A DNA stretch of 64,000 nucleotides from the NCBI GenBank assembly GCA_035255045.1, contig DATFAA010000139.1, positions 1 to 64,000 on the forward strand, in the 5' to 3' direction. Position numbers and translations under genes: made by a program. Below the pieces are notes generated by a model. It had not been told where the DNA came from. It did not search any database and was given only the letters and a program-made list of their open reading frames with translations. This DNA comes from JAGTRP01 sp035255045. GTDB lineage: Bacteria; Pseudomonadota; Gammaproteobacteria; Burkholderiales; Rhodocyclaceae. Shown here in pieces: positions 8,219 through 16,000 of this stretch (the first letter of the stretch is position 1; each line of letters opens with the position of its first letter).

Positions 8219-9432
8219 GGCAGGCGGTAGAGGTGGAAACCTTCCTTGTCGGTGCGCCAGAAGGCGTACAGGGCGTCGCCCCGGACGATGACCCGGGGCT
8301 GGTCCGAGGCGCCTTCGGTGGCGGCCAGGTCGTTGGGGGCGAAGGTCTTGCCGCCGTCGCTGGAGACAAGGGACTGGAGCCGGGTGCGCTCGCCGTCGAA
8401 TTCCTTCCAGGCGATGGCGAGGCGGCCGCCGGCGGCGGCGATGTCGGCGTGGGCCGCTTGCGGGCCGCCGACCGGGCGCTGGCCGTCGACCACGATGCCG
8501 CCGTCCCGGGGCAGCAGGCGGCCATAGAAGACATGGCCTTCGCCGTCCTTCTGGTCGAACCAGACGGCGTGCCGGGTGCCCTTTTCATCCACGGCCAGGG
8601 AGGGACCGTGGTGGGGGCAGGCGTCCACCCTCCAGTGGTCGAAGGTGGCCCGTTGCACCGACTCCGGGGTGCCGTCCGGCTTGAGGCGGGCGAAGGCGTG
8701 GTCCCGCTCGTTGGGGGCGAAGACCTGGCGCCAGAGGAGGAGGGGGGCGCCGTCGCTGTCCCGGGCCACGGCAATGCGGCAGCACTCGCAGGAATGGTCG
8801 GCGATCCTGGTCTCGGGCTTGAAGCTGCGGCCGCCGTCGTCGGACATGGCGGCGTAGATGGCGGCGCCCCGGTAGTCCTTCCTGGCGGCGCGGGCGGCCT
8901 CGCCGTCCCGCTTGTCGATCCAGGCCAGCAGCACCCTGCCCTGGGCGTCCGCCGTCAGGCTCTCGAAGCGGTGGGTGATTTCGCTGCGGTCCCGGTGCAC
9001 GGTGAGGGGAGGGTCGAAGCGGCGGCCGTCGTCGGAGCGGGCGAAGCGGATTTCGCCGGTGAAGGGCTTGGACAGGGGCCGGGTCCAGCTCACCAGGACC
9101 CTGCCCTGAGGCCCGAAGGCCAGCTTGGGACGGTTCTCGCCATCCGCCGAGATGGCTTCCGGCTGCGGGTTCACGGCGCTGTCGGCGGACCAGGTGCGGC
9201 CCTCGTCATCGGAGGAACGCACCAGCACCTGGCCATCCCGGACGTGGGCGAGCCACAGCCGGCCCTGGAAGTCGAAGGCGGCGGAGGCGGCGAGCTGGGG
9301 TTTGCGGCTCATCTCCTGCCACATGCGCCCCATGTCGGGCTTGGCGCCGTGCTGGGAATGGTCCTGGGCGGAGGCAGTCTGGCAGATCAGGGCCAGGACC
9401 GCCGCGCAGAGGGCGAAGCGGGCGCTCACCAC
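8215..9432 (-). CDS. Exported BNR/Asp-box beta-propeller protein with Cys/His metal-like motifs
   Basis: A 405-aa secreted protein (signal peptide ending TASA). It has at least four Asp-box/BNR repeats (SSDDEGRTW, SDDGRRF, SDDGGRSF, SSDGGKTF), the signature of six-bladed sialidase-like propellers. The sialidase arginine triad is not obvious and there is no sialic acid pathway nearby, so a glycosidase is unlikely. Instead there are clustered Cys/His/Met sites: DHSQHG and MGRMW near the N-terminus, HSCECC in the middle and CPHHG later. These look like metal ligands and fit a copper-uptake role. The start is GTG (9432, or the adjacent GTG at 9429), overlapping the receptor gene's stop. Confidence 0.75.
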   Translation of the reverse strand: MVSARFALCAAVLALICQTASAQDHSQHGAKPDMGRMWQEMSRKPQLAASAAFDFQGRLWLAHVRDGQVLVRSSDDEGRTWSADSAVNPQPEAISADGENRPKLAFGPQGRVLVSWTRPLSKPFTGEIRFARSDDGRRFDPPLTVHRDRSEITHRFESLTADAQGRVLLAWIDKRDGEAARAARKDYRGAAIYAAMSDDGGRSFKPETRIADHSCECCRIAVARDSDGAPLLLWRQVFAPNERDHAFARLKPDGTPESVQRATFDHWRVDACPHHGPSLAVDEKGTRHAVWFDQKDGEGHVFYGRLLPRDGGIVVDGQRPVGGPQAAHADIAAAGGRLAIAWKEFDGERTRLQSLVSSDGGKTFAPNDLAATEGASDQPRVIVRGDALYAFWRTDKEGFHLYRLP

Positions 9433-11546
9433 TTGGCCTCCACGCCGGCCACCAGGGTGCGGGGCAGGCCGGGGGCGAAGGTCTGGAAGATGGTGCCGCC
9501 GGCGCCGCTGCCGGTGCCCGTGCTCTCGGCGTAGCGCTTGTCCAGGAGGTTATGGACATTGGCGAAGAGCTTCACGTCCTTGGCCACCGGGTACTGGCCC
9601 CGCAGGTTGAAGATGTCGTGGCCGCCGTACTTGAAGGTATTGAGCTGGTCCGACCACCAGGAGCCGACATGGACCCATTCCAGCTGGGCCATGGCCCGGC
9701 CGGCGTCGCCCCAGGTGACGCGGGCATTGGCCAGGGTGCGGGGGGCGATTTCCATTTCCTTGCCGCTGTAGTCGGCGATATTGGAGACCACCCACTTCTG
9801 GTAGGTGTGGCGGGCGTACGAGAGGGCGCCGTCCACCCGCCACAAGGGGGCGAAGGCCCAGCCGGCGCCGAGTTCGATGCCCTGGTGCCGGGTTTTGCCG
9901 GCATTGGTGGCGGTGGTGGCGCCGCTGACCGGATCCCGGTAGTTGAGGATGTCGTCGGTCTTGACCATGTGGTAGACGGAGGCCTCGTAATTGAAGCCTG
10001 GGCCGCTCTTGCCCCGGACGCCCACCTCGAAGCTGTCCACCTTGATGGGCTTGAGGCCGACGGCGGCGTCGGCCGCCGCCTGGGCCCGCAGGGCCGTGTT
10101 GGCGGCGGAGGGCCGGAACAGCTGGCCTTCGGAGGGGGCGCGGAAGCCGTGAGTGTAGGCGGCGAAGCCGTTCAACTGCTCGGTGAAGGCGTAGGTGGCC
10201 CCGAGCTTGGGACTCAGGTGGTTGTATTCCCGGCTGGTGTCGCCCACCTGGCCGTAGAAGGCGCCGCCGGCGGCGATGGGAGCGGTGCCGAAGCGGTTGT
10301 CGAAGCTGTAGCGGATATTGTCGTAGCGCAGGCCGGCGGTCACCCGCAGCTTGTCCGCCGGGGAAATCTCGCCGTGGACGTAGGGGGAGATGCCCCGGTA
10401 GGTGACGTCGTAGTCGTAGACCCGGGCGCCGGTGGTGTAGCCCGTGTAGACCCGGGTGTAGAAGGCGCCGGTGGAGGTGGGGGCGATGCGGTCCTCCTTG
10501 CGGCTGCCAGGGCTGTTGTCGATGTCGGCGCCGACGATGAGGCGGGCCCGCATCGGGGCGAAGTCCATGCGGTACTTGAGGAGCAGGCCGAAGGACTCGT
10601 TGCTGGTGTTATAGACCGTCGGGTCGTAGCCCAGGGTCCAGTTGGCCAGCAGGTCCATGCTGTCGTTGCGGTAGTAGGGGGTGATGCTGAGCAGGGTGTC
10701 GGCGGTCTCCTTCTCGTAGGCGGCGGAGAGCCGGTAGGCATTGACCTTGCGGAAGGAGATGGGGGTGTAGTTGGTGCGCGGGCTGTTCTTGTAGTCGCTC
10801 TCGGACAGGGCCGAGCTGCCGGCGGTCTGCTGGTCGATGTCGGAGAAGGTGAACACGGTCTTCAGCACGGCGTCGTCGCCGATGGCCCGGTCCCAGCGCA
10901 GGGTGCCGGCCTGGCGGTCGTAGCCGGTGCGCTGGCGCCAGCCGTCGGTGTGGGTGAGGTTGAGGCTGGCCCGGAAGGCGTCGTCGCCGAAGCTGTTGCC
11001 GGCGCTCACCATGACCCGCCCCCAGCCGTAGGAGCCGGCCTCGGCCGAGGCTTCCATCTCGGCCTTGGCGGGGGGCTTGCGGGTCAGCACATTGACCACG
11101 CCGCCGATGGCGTCGGAGCCATAGAGGGCGCTGCCCGGCCCCTTGCTGATCTCGATGCCGCCGGCCTGGGGGATGTTCACCTCGTAGAGGGCGTTGTGGT
11201 TGAAGAAGCCGGTGGCCCGGGTGGGCACGCCGTCCTCCAGGTAGAGATAGACGGGGGCGGTGGTGAGGGGCTGGCGGATGGCGGTCTGGTGGCCTTCGCC
11301 GCCGGTGACATTGACCCACACGCCGGGCACCTGGCCCATGATCTCGCTGGGGTGGGTGGGGCGCACCTCGCGGATGGCCTTTTCCTTGATGACGTCGACG
11401 GTGGCCGGCGTTTCGGCCACCAGCTGGCCCTCCCGGGTGCCGGTGACGGTGACTTCCCCGAGGGCCTGGTCGGCGGCCTGGGCCAGGCCGGCGCAGGCGC
11501 CGGCGACGAGGAGGGCCAGGGGGAGCGGGCGCAGATGTTTCTTCAT
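9426..11546 (-). CDS. TonB-dependent receptor (BtuB/CirA-like architecture)
   Basis: Outer-membrane receptor of 706 aa: signal peptide (ending GLAQA), TonB-box-like LGEVTVTG, plug domain with the typical GGIEISKGPGSALYGSDAIGGVVNV segment, then a 22-strand-type barrel ending VAGVEAKW. It lies directly behind tonB-exbB-exbD and in front of the beta-propeller and TlpA genes in one minus-strand operon, so the ExbB/ExbD/TonB set is probably dedicated to it and to the two receptors on the other arm. The plug contains EGHQTAIRQP and FFNHNALYE but no OprC CxxxM motif. The substrate is unknown; context points to copper or a copper complex. Confidence 0.88.
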   Translation of the reverse strand: MKKHLRPLPLALLVAGACAGLAQAADQALGEVTVTGTREGQLVAETPATVDVIKEKAIREVRPTHPSEIMGQVPGVWVNVTGGEGHQTAIRQPLTTAPVYLYLEDGVPTRATGFFNHNALYEVNIPQAGGIEISKGPGSALYGSDAIGGVVNVLTRKPPAKAEMEASAEAGSYGWGRVMVSAGNSFGDDAFRASLNLTHTDGWRQRTGYDRQAGTLRWDRAIGDDAVLKTVFTFSDIDQQTAGSSALSESDYKNSPRTNYTPISFRKVNAYRLSAAYEKETADTLLSITPYYRNDSMDLLANWTLGYDPTVYNTSNESFGLLLKYRMDFAPMRARLIVGADIDNSPGSRKEDRIAPTSTGAFYTRVYTGYTTGARVYDYDVTYRGISPYVHGEISPADKLRVTAGLRYDNIRYSFDNRFGTAPIAAGGAFYGQVGDTSREYNHLSPKLGATYAFTEQLNGFAAYTHGFRAPSEGQLFRPSAANTALRAQAAADAAVGLKPIKVDSFEVGVRGKSGPGFNYEASVYHMVKTDDILNYRDPVSGATTATNAGKTRHQGIELGAGWAFAPLWRVDGALSYARHTYQKWVVSNIADYSGKEMEIAPRTLANARVTWGDAGRAMAQLEWVHVGSWWSDQLNTFKYGGHDIFNLRGQYPVAKDVKLFANVHNLLDKRYAESTGTGSGAGGTIFQTFAPGLPRTLVAGVEAKW

Positions 11547-11586
11547 CTTCTACTTTCTTGGGACGCGGATTCTGGAAGGGTGGGGC

Positions 11587-11997
11587 TTAGCGGCCCGGCT
11601 CGGTGACGAAGGCGATCTTCGTCACCCCGGCCCGCTGGGCGGCGGCCATGACTTCCGCTACCCGCTCGTAGCGCACCGCCCGGTCGGCCCGTAGGTGGAG
11701 TTCCGGCTGCTTGGCGCTGGCGGCGGCGAGGCGGGGCTCCAGGGCCTCCCGGTGGATGGCTTCGCCGTTCCAGAACACCCGGCCTTCGGCATCCACGGCC
11801 AGCTGGATCACTTCCGGCTTGTCGTCGATCTTGCTGGCGGTGGCCTTGGGCAGGTCGATGGGCACGGCCTGGTGAAAGAGGGGAGCGGTGATGATGAAGA
11901 TCACCAGCAGGACCAGCATCACATCCACCAGGGGCGTGGTGTTGATCTCGGCCATGGGCTGGCCGGCGCCGCCTTCGCTGAAGCTGCCGAAAGCCAT
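11587..11997 (-). CDS. exbD: Biopolymer transport protein ExbD
   Basis: A 136-aa ExbD/TolR-family protein. It has one N-terminal membrane helix (LVDVMLVLLVIFIIT) carrying the conserved proton-pathway Asp, and a periplasmic domain with LHLRADRAVRYERVAEVM typical of the family. With ExbB and TonB it turns the proton gradient into work on outer-membrane receptors. Its start lies two bases after the exbB stop. Confidence 0.93.
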   Translation of the reverse strand: MAFGSFSEGGAGQPMAEINTTPLVDVMLVLLVIFIITAPLFHQAVPIDLPKATASKIDDKPEVIQLAVDAEGRVFWNGEAIHREALEPRLAAASAKQPELHLRADRAVRYERVAEVMAAAQRAGVTKIAFVTEPGR

Positions 11998-11999
11998 AG

Positions 12000-12734
12000 T
12001 CAGCCCTGCCGGCTGGCCCGGGCCGTGCCCAGGTCCACCAGGTTGGCGTTGCCGCCGATGCGCACGCCGGTGGTGAGGTAAGCGTGGAGGTCGTGGGCGA
12101 AGCCGTCCAGTTCGGCGAGCACGATGCGGTTGGCCCGGGTGAAGGCGTTATAGGCGAGCACTGCGGGGATGGCGACGAAGAGGCCGGCGGCAGTCATGAT
12201 CAGGGCCTCGCCCACCGGACCGGCAACTTTGTCCAACACCACCTGGGTAGCGCCGGAGAGGCCCACCAGAGCGTGGTAGATGCCCCAGACGGTGCCGAAG
12301 AGGCCGATGAAGGGGGCGGTGGAGCCCACCGAGGCCAGGAAGGTGAGGCCCTGCTCGATGCGGGCCTGGGCCTTGACGATGTGGGAGCGCAGGGAGCGGG
12401 TGACGAACTCGCTGGCGTTGACCCCGGCGCCGATGCCCCGGGCGGCGTTCTGCTGGTGGGCCTGGGCGGCGTGGGCGCCGGAGAGGGCGAGGCCGGCGAA
12501 GATGGCGGAAGCGTCCTCGCGCCGCAGGGCCTCCAGGGCTTCCGGCAGGGAGTTGGCGCCCCAGAAGGCGTTCAGGGCCTTCTCATAGGTCCGGGACGCC
12601 CGCCAGCCGGACACCACCTTGCCCAGGATGACCGACCAGGAGGCCAGGGAAAGGATCGCCAGGACGACGGCGATGGCGTGGGTGACGATGTCCCCCTGGG
12701 CCCAGAAGTGGGCGAGTCCCATTTGTGTGTTCAT
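12000..12734 (-). CDS. exbB: Biopolymer transport protein ExbB
   Basis: A 244-aa MotA/TolQ/ExbB proton-channel protein with three membrane segments: near residues 18-38, and a pair at about 140-160 (STAPFIGLFGTVWGIYHAL) and 180-200 (EALIMTAAGLFVAIPAVLAYN). It assembles with ExbD and TonB in the inner membrane. AGGAGAG stands seven bases before the ATG. Between it and tonB there are only nine bases. Confidence 0.94.
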   Translation of the reverse strand: MNTQMGLAHFWAQGDIVTHAIAVVLAILSLASWSVILGKVVSGWRASRTYEKALNAFWGANSLPEALEALRREDASAIFAGLALSGAHAAQAHQQNAARGIGAGVNASEFVTRSLRSHIVKAQARIEQGLTFLASVGSTAPFIGLFGTVWGIYHALVGLSGATQVVLDKVAGPVGEALIMTAAGLFVAIPAVLAYNAFTRANRIVLAELDGFAHDLHAYLTTGVRIGGNANLVDLGTARASRQG

Positions 12735-12743
12735 GTTCTCTCC

Positions 12744-13442
12744 TTATTCAGCCAGGGCGAAGGTGATGGGCACCGTCACCCAGGATTCCATGGCCTCGTC
12801 GCCGCGCCGGGCGGGGACGAAGCGCCATTTCGCCACCGCCTCCCGGGCGGCGTTGTCCAGCCGCGGGAAGCCGCTGGACTGCTTGATCTCCACTTCCTGG
12901 GCGGCGCCCTCGCTGCCCACCCTGACCCGCAGCATCACCTTGCCCTCCTCGCCGTTGCGGCGGGAGAAGGTCGGATAAACGGGCTTGGGGTTGTGCAGAT
13001 AATCGGCGTCGAAACGGGCCGCCGTCATCGGCGCGGGCGGGGCAGGTTTCGATGCGGCAACGGCGGCCGGAGCAGAGGCAGGAGCCGGCGCCACGACTGG
13101 GGCGGGCGGCTCGGGGGCGACGGCGAAGGTGGCAGGGGCCTCCGGCGCCTTCGCCGCCAGGACCGGCCGAGCCGGCTGGGGCAGCGCCCTCGGTACCGGT
13201 GTCGGTGGTCGGGGAGTAGGCGGAGCCGCTTCCGGCTTCTTCGCTTCCTGAATCGGCAGCAGGCGCACGGCGATGCTGGCCGGCAACGGCAGCAAGTCCT
13301 GCCGGATGGAGAAGTGCAGGATGCCGTAGAACAGGGCGAGGTGAAGCGCCGCCACCATGCCCCAGCGAGACAGGCGCTCGCCGGCACTGGGGGGGGCTGC
13401 TTTCAGCACCAGGGGAGGCAGGGTGTCGGCACTTGTCTGCAT
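12744..13442 (-). CDS. tonB: TonB energy transducer
   Basis: TonB family protein of 232 aa from the chosen start: N-terminal membrane anchor (GMVAALHLALFYGILHFSI), a long Pro/Ala-rich periplasm-spanning linker (about residues 60-150), and the C-terminal TonB domain (YPTFSRRNGEEGKVMLRVRV ... SSGFPRLDNAAREAV). I chose the ATG at 13442 because the longer frame (to 13553) would run through the operator at 13526-13542; no strong Shine-Dalgarno is visible for either. It heads the operon tonB-exbB-exbD-receptor-propeller-TlpA. Dedicated TonB copies of this kind usually serve the receptors encoded beside them. Confidence 0.9.
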   Translation of the reverse strand: MQTSADTLPPLVLKAAPPSAGERLSRWGMVAALHLALFYGILHFSIRQDLLPLPASIAVRLLPIQEAKKPEAAPPTPRPPTPVPRALPQPARPVLAAKAPEAPATFAVAPEPPAPVVAPAPASAPAAVAASKPAPPAPMTAARFDADYLHNPKPVYPTFSRRNGEEGKVMLRVRVGSEGAAQEVEIKQSSGFPRLDNAAREAVAKWRFVPARRGDEAMESWVTVPITFALAE

Positions 13443-13525
13443 CACAAATTTGATCGCCGTCAAAAAAGCTTCAAAAACAATATATTGCGAAGGCCCATTG
13501 TAGAGTGCCCTGAGGATTCGATCGG

Positions 13526-13542
13526 TGCGACAAATTGTCGCA
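13526..13542. promoter_or_regulatory. Palindromic operator, copy 3 (upstream of tonB)
   Basis: Perfect palindrome TGCGACA-AAT-TGTCGCA, 84 bp upstream of the chosen tonB start, the same distance as for copy 2 and its receptor gene. It differs from copy 2 only in the three central bases. It is also close to the ssrA promoter on the other strand, but ssrA is normally constitutive. Confidence 0.72.
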
Positions 13543-13639
13543 AGGGTCTTCACGCAATGTTCTTGGGTGACGGACAGAAAAGTGTGAAGTAGAATGAACT
13601 TCGTCGTGGGGCGCCGGTCTCATAGGCGTCTTTAAATAT

Positions 13640-14001
13640 GGGGGCGACCTGGCTTCGACGTGGGTTGCGAAGCAGTACAGGGCATACCGAGGACCAGCCA
13701 CCTCGTAAATCCAACTGGAAATCAACAAACGCCAACGACGAGCGTTTCGCTCTCGCCGCCTAAACCGGCGAGCGCTGCACCGATTCTCTGATGGGTCGGG
13801 CCGGGCAACCGGCAGCAGCGTCATTCACATCAGATAAGGGTCTGCTCCGCTGCGTGGCAGATCACGAAAATCCAGCAGATCGCCTGACGTGAGCCTGTTC
13901 GGCCGGCGCATCAAGGCTAAAACCCAATTGACCGGACTAAGTATGTAGAACTGGCTGTAGAGGACTTGCGGACGGGGGTTCGATCCCCCCCGCCTCCACC
14001 A
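13640..14001 (+). ncRNA. ssrA: Transfer-messenger RNA (tmRNA)
   Basis: A one-piece tmRNA of about 362 nt. The 5' end begins GGGGGCGACCTGGCTTCGACG and the 3' end closes the acceptor stem and TpsiC arm (GGTTCGATCC ... GCCTCCACCA), with CCA encoded. The tag frame lies at 13731-13763 and reads ANDERFALAA followed by TAA, a typical betaproteobacterial tag. It frees stalled ribosomes and marks the unfinished proteins for proteolysis. A TAGAAT at 13590-13595 could be the -10 box of its promoter. It is divergent from tonB. Confidence 0.98.
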
Positions 14002-14026
14002 TATACCTGTAGCAAGCAGTGCGACA

Positions 14027-14061
14027 AAGGCCGAAACACCTGACGTGTTCCGGCCTTTTTT
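14027..14061 (+). terminator. Terminator behind ssrA, possibly bidirectional
   Basis: A long hairpin (AAGGCCG ... CGGCCTT with an inner AACAC/GTGTT pairing) is followed by six T residues on the plus strand, 26 bases after the tmRNA. It lies only five bases beyond the stop of the convergent cytochrome gene; the minus-strand T run is short (three), so it should work mainly for ssrA. Confidence 0.85.
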
Positions 14062-14065
14062 GCGT

Positions 14066-14452
14066 CTACCGCAGGCTCATCAGGTAGGCGATGACATCGG
14101 CCCGTTCATGGGCATCGGGCAGACCGTCGTATTTCATCTTCCCGCCCGGCACCATCTTGCGCGGGGCGGTGATGTAGGCATCGATCTTCTCCGGGCTCCA
14201 GGTGATGCCGCTCTGGCGCATGGCGTCGGAGTAGGCGAAGTCCGGCACCGAACCGGCCTTGCGGTTATTGACGCCGAACAGCGGGGGACCCTTCTTCGCC
14301 TTGCCTTCCTTGGGGCTGTGGCAGTCCCCGCACTCCTCCGCGAAGGAATCGGCCCCCCGCTTGGGGTCGCCGGCGGCGAAGGCCTCGCTGCAGAAGGTGG
14401 CGGCAATGAGGAGGACAAGGGTGGCAGATAGTGACGATTGCTTGTTCATCAT
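14066..14452 (-). CDS. Periplasmic monoheme cytochrome c
   Basis: A 128-aa exported class I cytochrome c. It has a signal peptide (ending EAFA), the heme motif CGDCH at residues 41-45, a downstream LFGVNNRKAG segment and a methionine in GGKMKYDGL as the likely axial ligand, followed by the C-terminal helix (ERADVIAYLMSLR). It should shuttle electrons in the periplasm. It is 12 bases downstream of the fused cytochrome-porin gene on the same strand, so it is a natural partner that would take electrons from the outer-membrane protein. Confidence 0.9.
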   Translation of the reverse strand: MMNKQSSLSATLVLLIAATFCSEAFAAGDPKRGADSFAEECGDCHSPKEGKAKKGPPLFGVNNRKAGSVPDFAYSDAMRQSGITWSPEKIDAYITAPRKMVPGGKMKYDGLPDAHERADVIAYLMSLR

Positions 14453-14464
14453 GATGACTCCCGA

Positions 14465-15844
14465 TCAGATGGCGCCCCAGACGAAGAAGCTGAGGGTGTT
14501 GTTGTCGCGGGCGCGGCGATCCAGGGTGTTGCCGGAGGCGTCGGTCGCGATGTAGTGGCTGCCGCCGTTGTAGCGGTTGTAGCCGGTGTATTGGACCCCG
14601 ACCCGCACGTTGGCCCACGGCGAACCCCAGGAGCCTTCCTTGCCCCAGGGTGTCCAGTCGGCCTGGAGCATGTAGCCGGAGGTGTTGGGCCGGTTGCTGT
14701 AGGAGTCGCCGCCGTGGAGCCCGGCGTCGGCGCTGCCGCGGGAGTCGAAGAGCCCCAGGGTCATGCCCCAGGTCTGGTTGTAGTGGTAGGAGGCGGCGAT
14801 GCGGAACTGGTCCAGGTTGTCCTTCAGGTTGCTGGATTGGCCCGCGGTGCCGAAGGTGTAGTTGAGCTTCTGCCACTCCCGCACGTAGCTGGCATTGACG
14901 GTGGCGACGTGCTGCCGGTTGCCGAGGAACTGGTAGGAGGCATCGACGCCCAGGTCTCGGTAGCGGTCGCCGGTGCCGAGGACGCCCCGGTCGGGCTGGA
15001 GATCGGCGTTGAAGCCGAAGAGGCCGACCGAGAAGTTGTCCCGCTTCATGTCCTTGAAGTAGGCCAGGCGCCAGTAGCTGCCCACGCCCCTGAACTTGCC
15101 GGGGTCATCGGCATTGACCATGTTGAGGCCGGTCTTGGACAGGGAGTTGTACACCCCGACTTCGCCGTAGAAGTTCTTGTCCCAGAGGGTGTAGGCATTG
15201 ACGCCGAGGACGCTGCCGCCCAGGCTCTCCACCAGGGGGGAGGCGCCGAAGCCGAAGCCCAGGTCCGAGGCGGTATAGGGGAAGCGCCACTGGCCGAGGG
15301 TGTTGAAGGGATCGGTGAGGGTCGGGTTGTTGTTGAGGGAGACGCCCACCACCCCTTCCTGGCCGCCCAGCTTGAGGTCCCGGGCGTAGCGGATATCCAT
15401 CTGATCCAGGAAGGACTTGCGGTCCACCCCGGAATAGGTGGACTGCACGAAGCTGCCGATATGGTCGGTCAGCCGGCCAGCCAGGAAGATCGACGCCTCC
15501 TGCATGGCGGCGTTGTCGTTGGCGCTGAAGTGGCGCGCCGGATCGGGATTGTCCTTGGCGGTGCGGGTCAGGTTGGCGACCATCATGGCGGACAGGGGCA
15601 CCTTGCCGCCCTGGCCGTCGCTGTCCGTGTATCCGCCCAATTTGAACCGCAGGCCGTAGGGCGTCAGCTGCGGACCGAAGCCGCCGATGTGGCAGGCCGC
15701 GCACTCCGAACCGGTCTGCCGGGCGTAGCTCGGCACGGCCTGGGCCGCCGGCACCAGGAGAAAGAGGGCCGCCAGCAGCGACAGCAGGTTTGCCAGCCAG
15801 ACCCCCAGGGCGGGGCGGTGGCCGGGTAGATGAGTGCTTTCCAT
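14465..15844 (-). CDS. Outer-membrane fused monoheme cytochrome-porin, Cyc2-like
   Basis: A 459-aa exported protein with signal peptide (about 1-36, ending AQA), then a short heme segment PSYARQTGSECAACH with a single CxxCH (C48, C51, H52), followed by a segment with the FxxQLTPYGLRFKLGGYT pattern, and from about residue 80 a beta-barrel of 14-16 strands ending FFVWGAI. A heme motif fused to a porin, with ARQTG before and FG/YG-x-x-FK-x-GYT after the heme, is the layout of Cyc2 iron oxidases. A Cyc2 role in accepting electrons from Fe(II) or other extracellular donors is therefore plausible but unproven; similar fused cytochromes occur in bacteria not known to oxidise iron. ATG at 15844 was chosen for its GGAG about nine bases upstream. 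Confidence 0.75.
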   Translation of the reverse strand: MESTHLPGHRPALGVWLANLLSLLAALFLLVPAAQAVPSYARQTGSECAACHIGGFGPQLTPYGLRFKLGGYTDSDGQGGKVPLSAMMVANLTRTAKDNPDPARHFSANDNAAMQEASIFLAGRLTDHIGSFVQSTYSGVDRKSFLDQMDIRYARDLKLGGQEGVVGVSLNNNPTLTDPFNTLGQWRFPYTASDLGFGFGASPLVESLGGSVLGVNAYTLWDKNFYGEVGVYNSLSKTGLNMVNADDPGKFRGVGSYWRLAYFKDMKRDNFSVGLFGFNADLQPDRGVLGTGDRYRDLGVDASYQFLGNRQHVATVNASYVREWQKLNYTFGTAGQSSNLKDNLDQFRIAASYHYNQTWGMTLGLFDSRGSADAGLHGGDSYSNRPNTSGYMLQADWTPWGKEGSWGSPWANVRVGVQYTGYNRYNGGSHYIATDASGNTLDRRARDNNTLSFFVWGAI

Positions 15845-15909
15845 TTTCCGTACTCCAGAATGACAAAACGATGCTGGGGGCGGACAGTAATGGGGCAATG
15901 CTGAAGAAA

Positions 15910-15949
15910 CCCTGACGTTCGCCCTCGATGGCCCCACATCTCGTCAGGG
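15910..15949. promoter_or_regulatory. Inverted repeat in divergent promoter region
   Basis: CCCTGACG (15910-15917) and its exact complement CGTCAGGG (15942-15949), 24 bases apart, lie midway between the divergent starts of the cytochrome-porin gene and the NapC-like gene. A shared binding site for the adjacent response regulator is possible; a hairpin in the transcript is the alternative. Confidence 0.4.
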
Positions 15950-16000
15950 CTTTGCAAGCTTCGCCTTGTCATCATCGCTGCCGCATATTAGGAGAGAGTG

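Noticed and set aside
8215..9432. A true sialidase
   Set aside because: Asp boxes are present but the arginine triad is not evident, and no sialic acid genes are nearby; the fold name fits, the activity probably does not.
13443..13553. Extended N-terminus for TonB starting at 13553
   Set aside because: It would place the operator palindrome inside the gene and add an N-terminus before the normal TonB membrane anchor.
13970..14001. A tRNA gene at the end of the tmRNA
   Set aside because: Only the acceptor and TpsiC parts are present and they pair with the start at 13640; it is the tRNA-like domain of ssrA.
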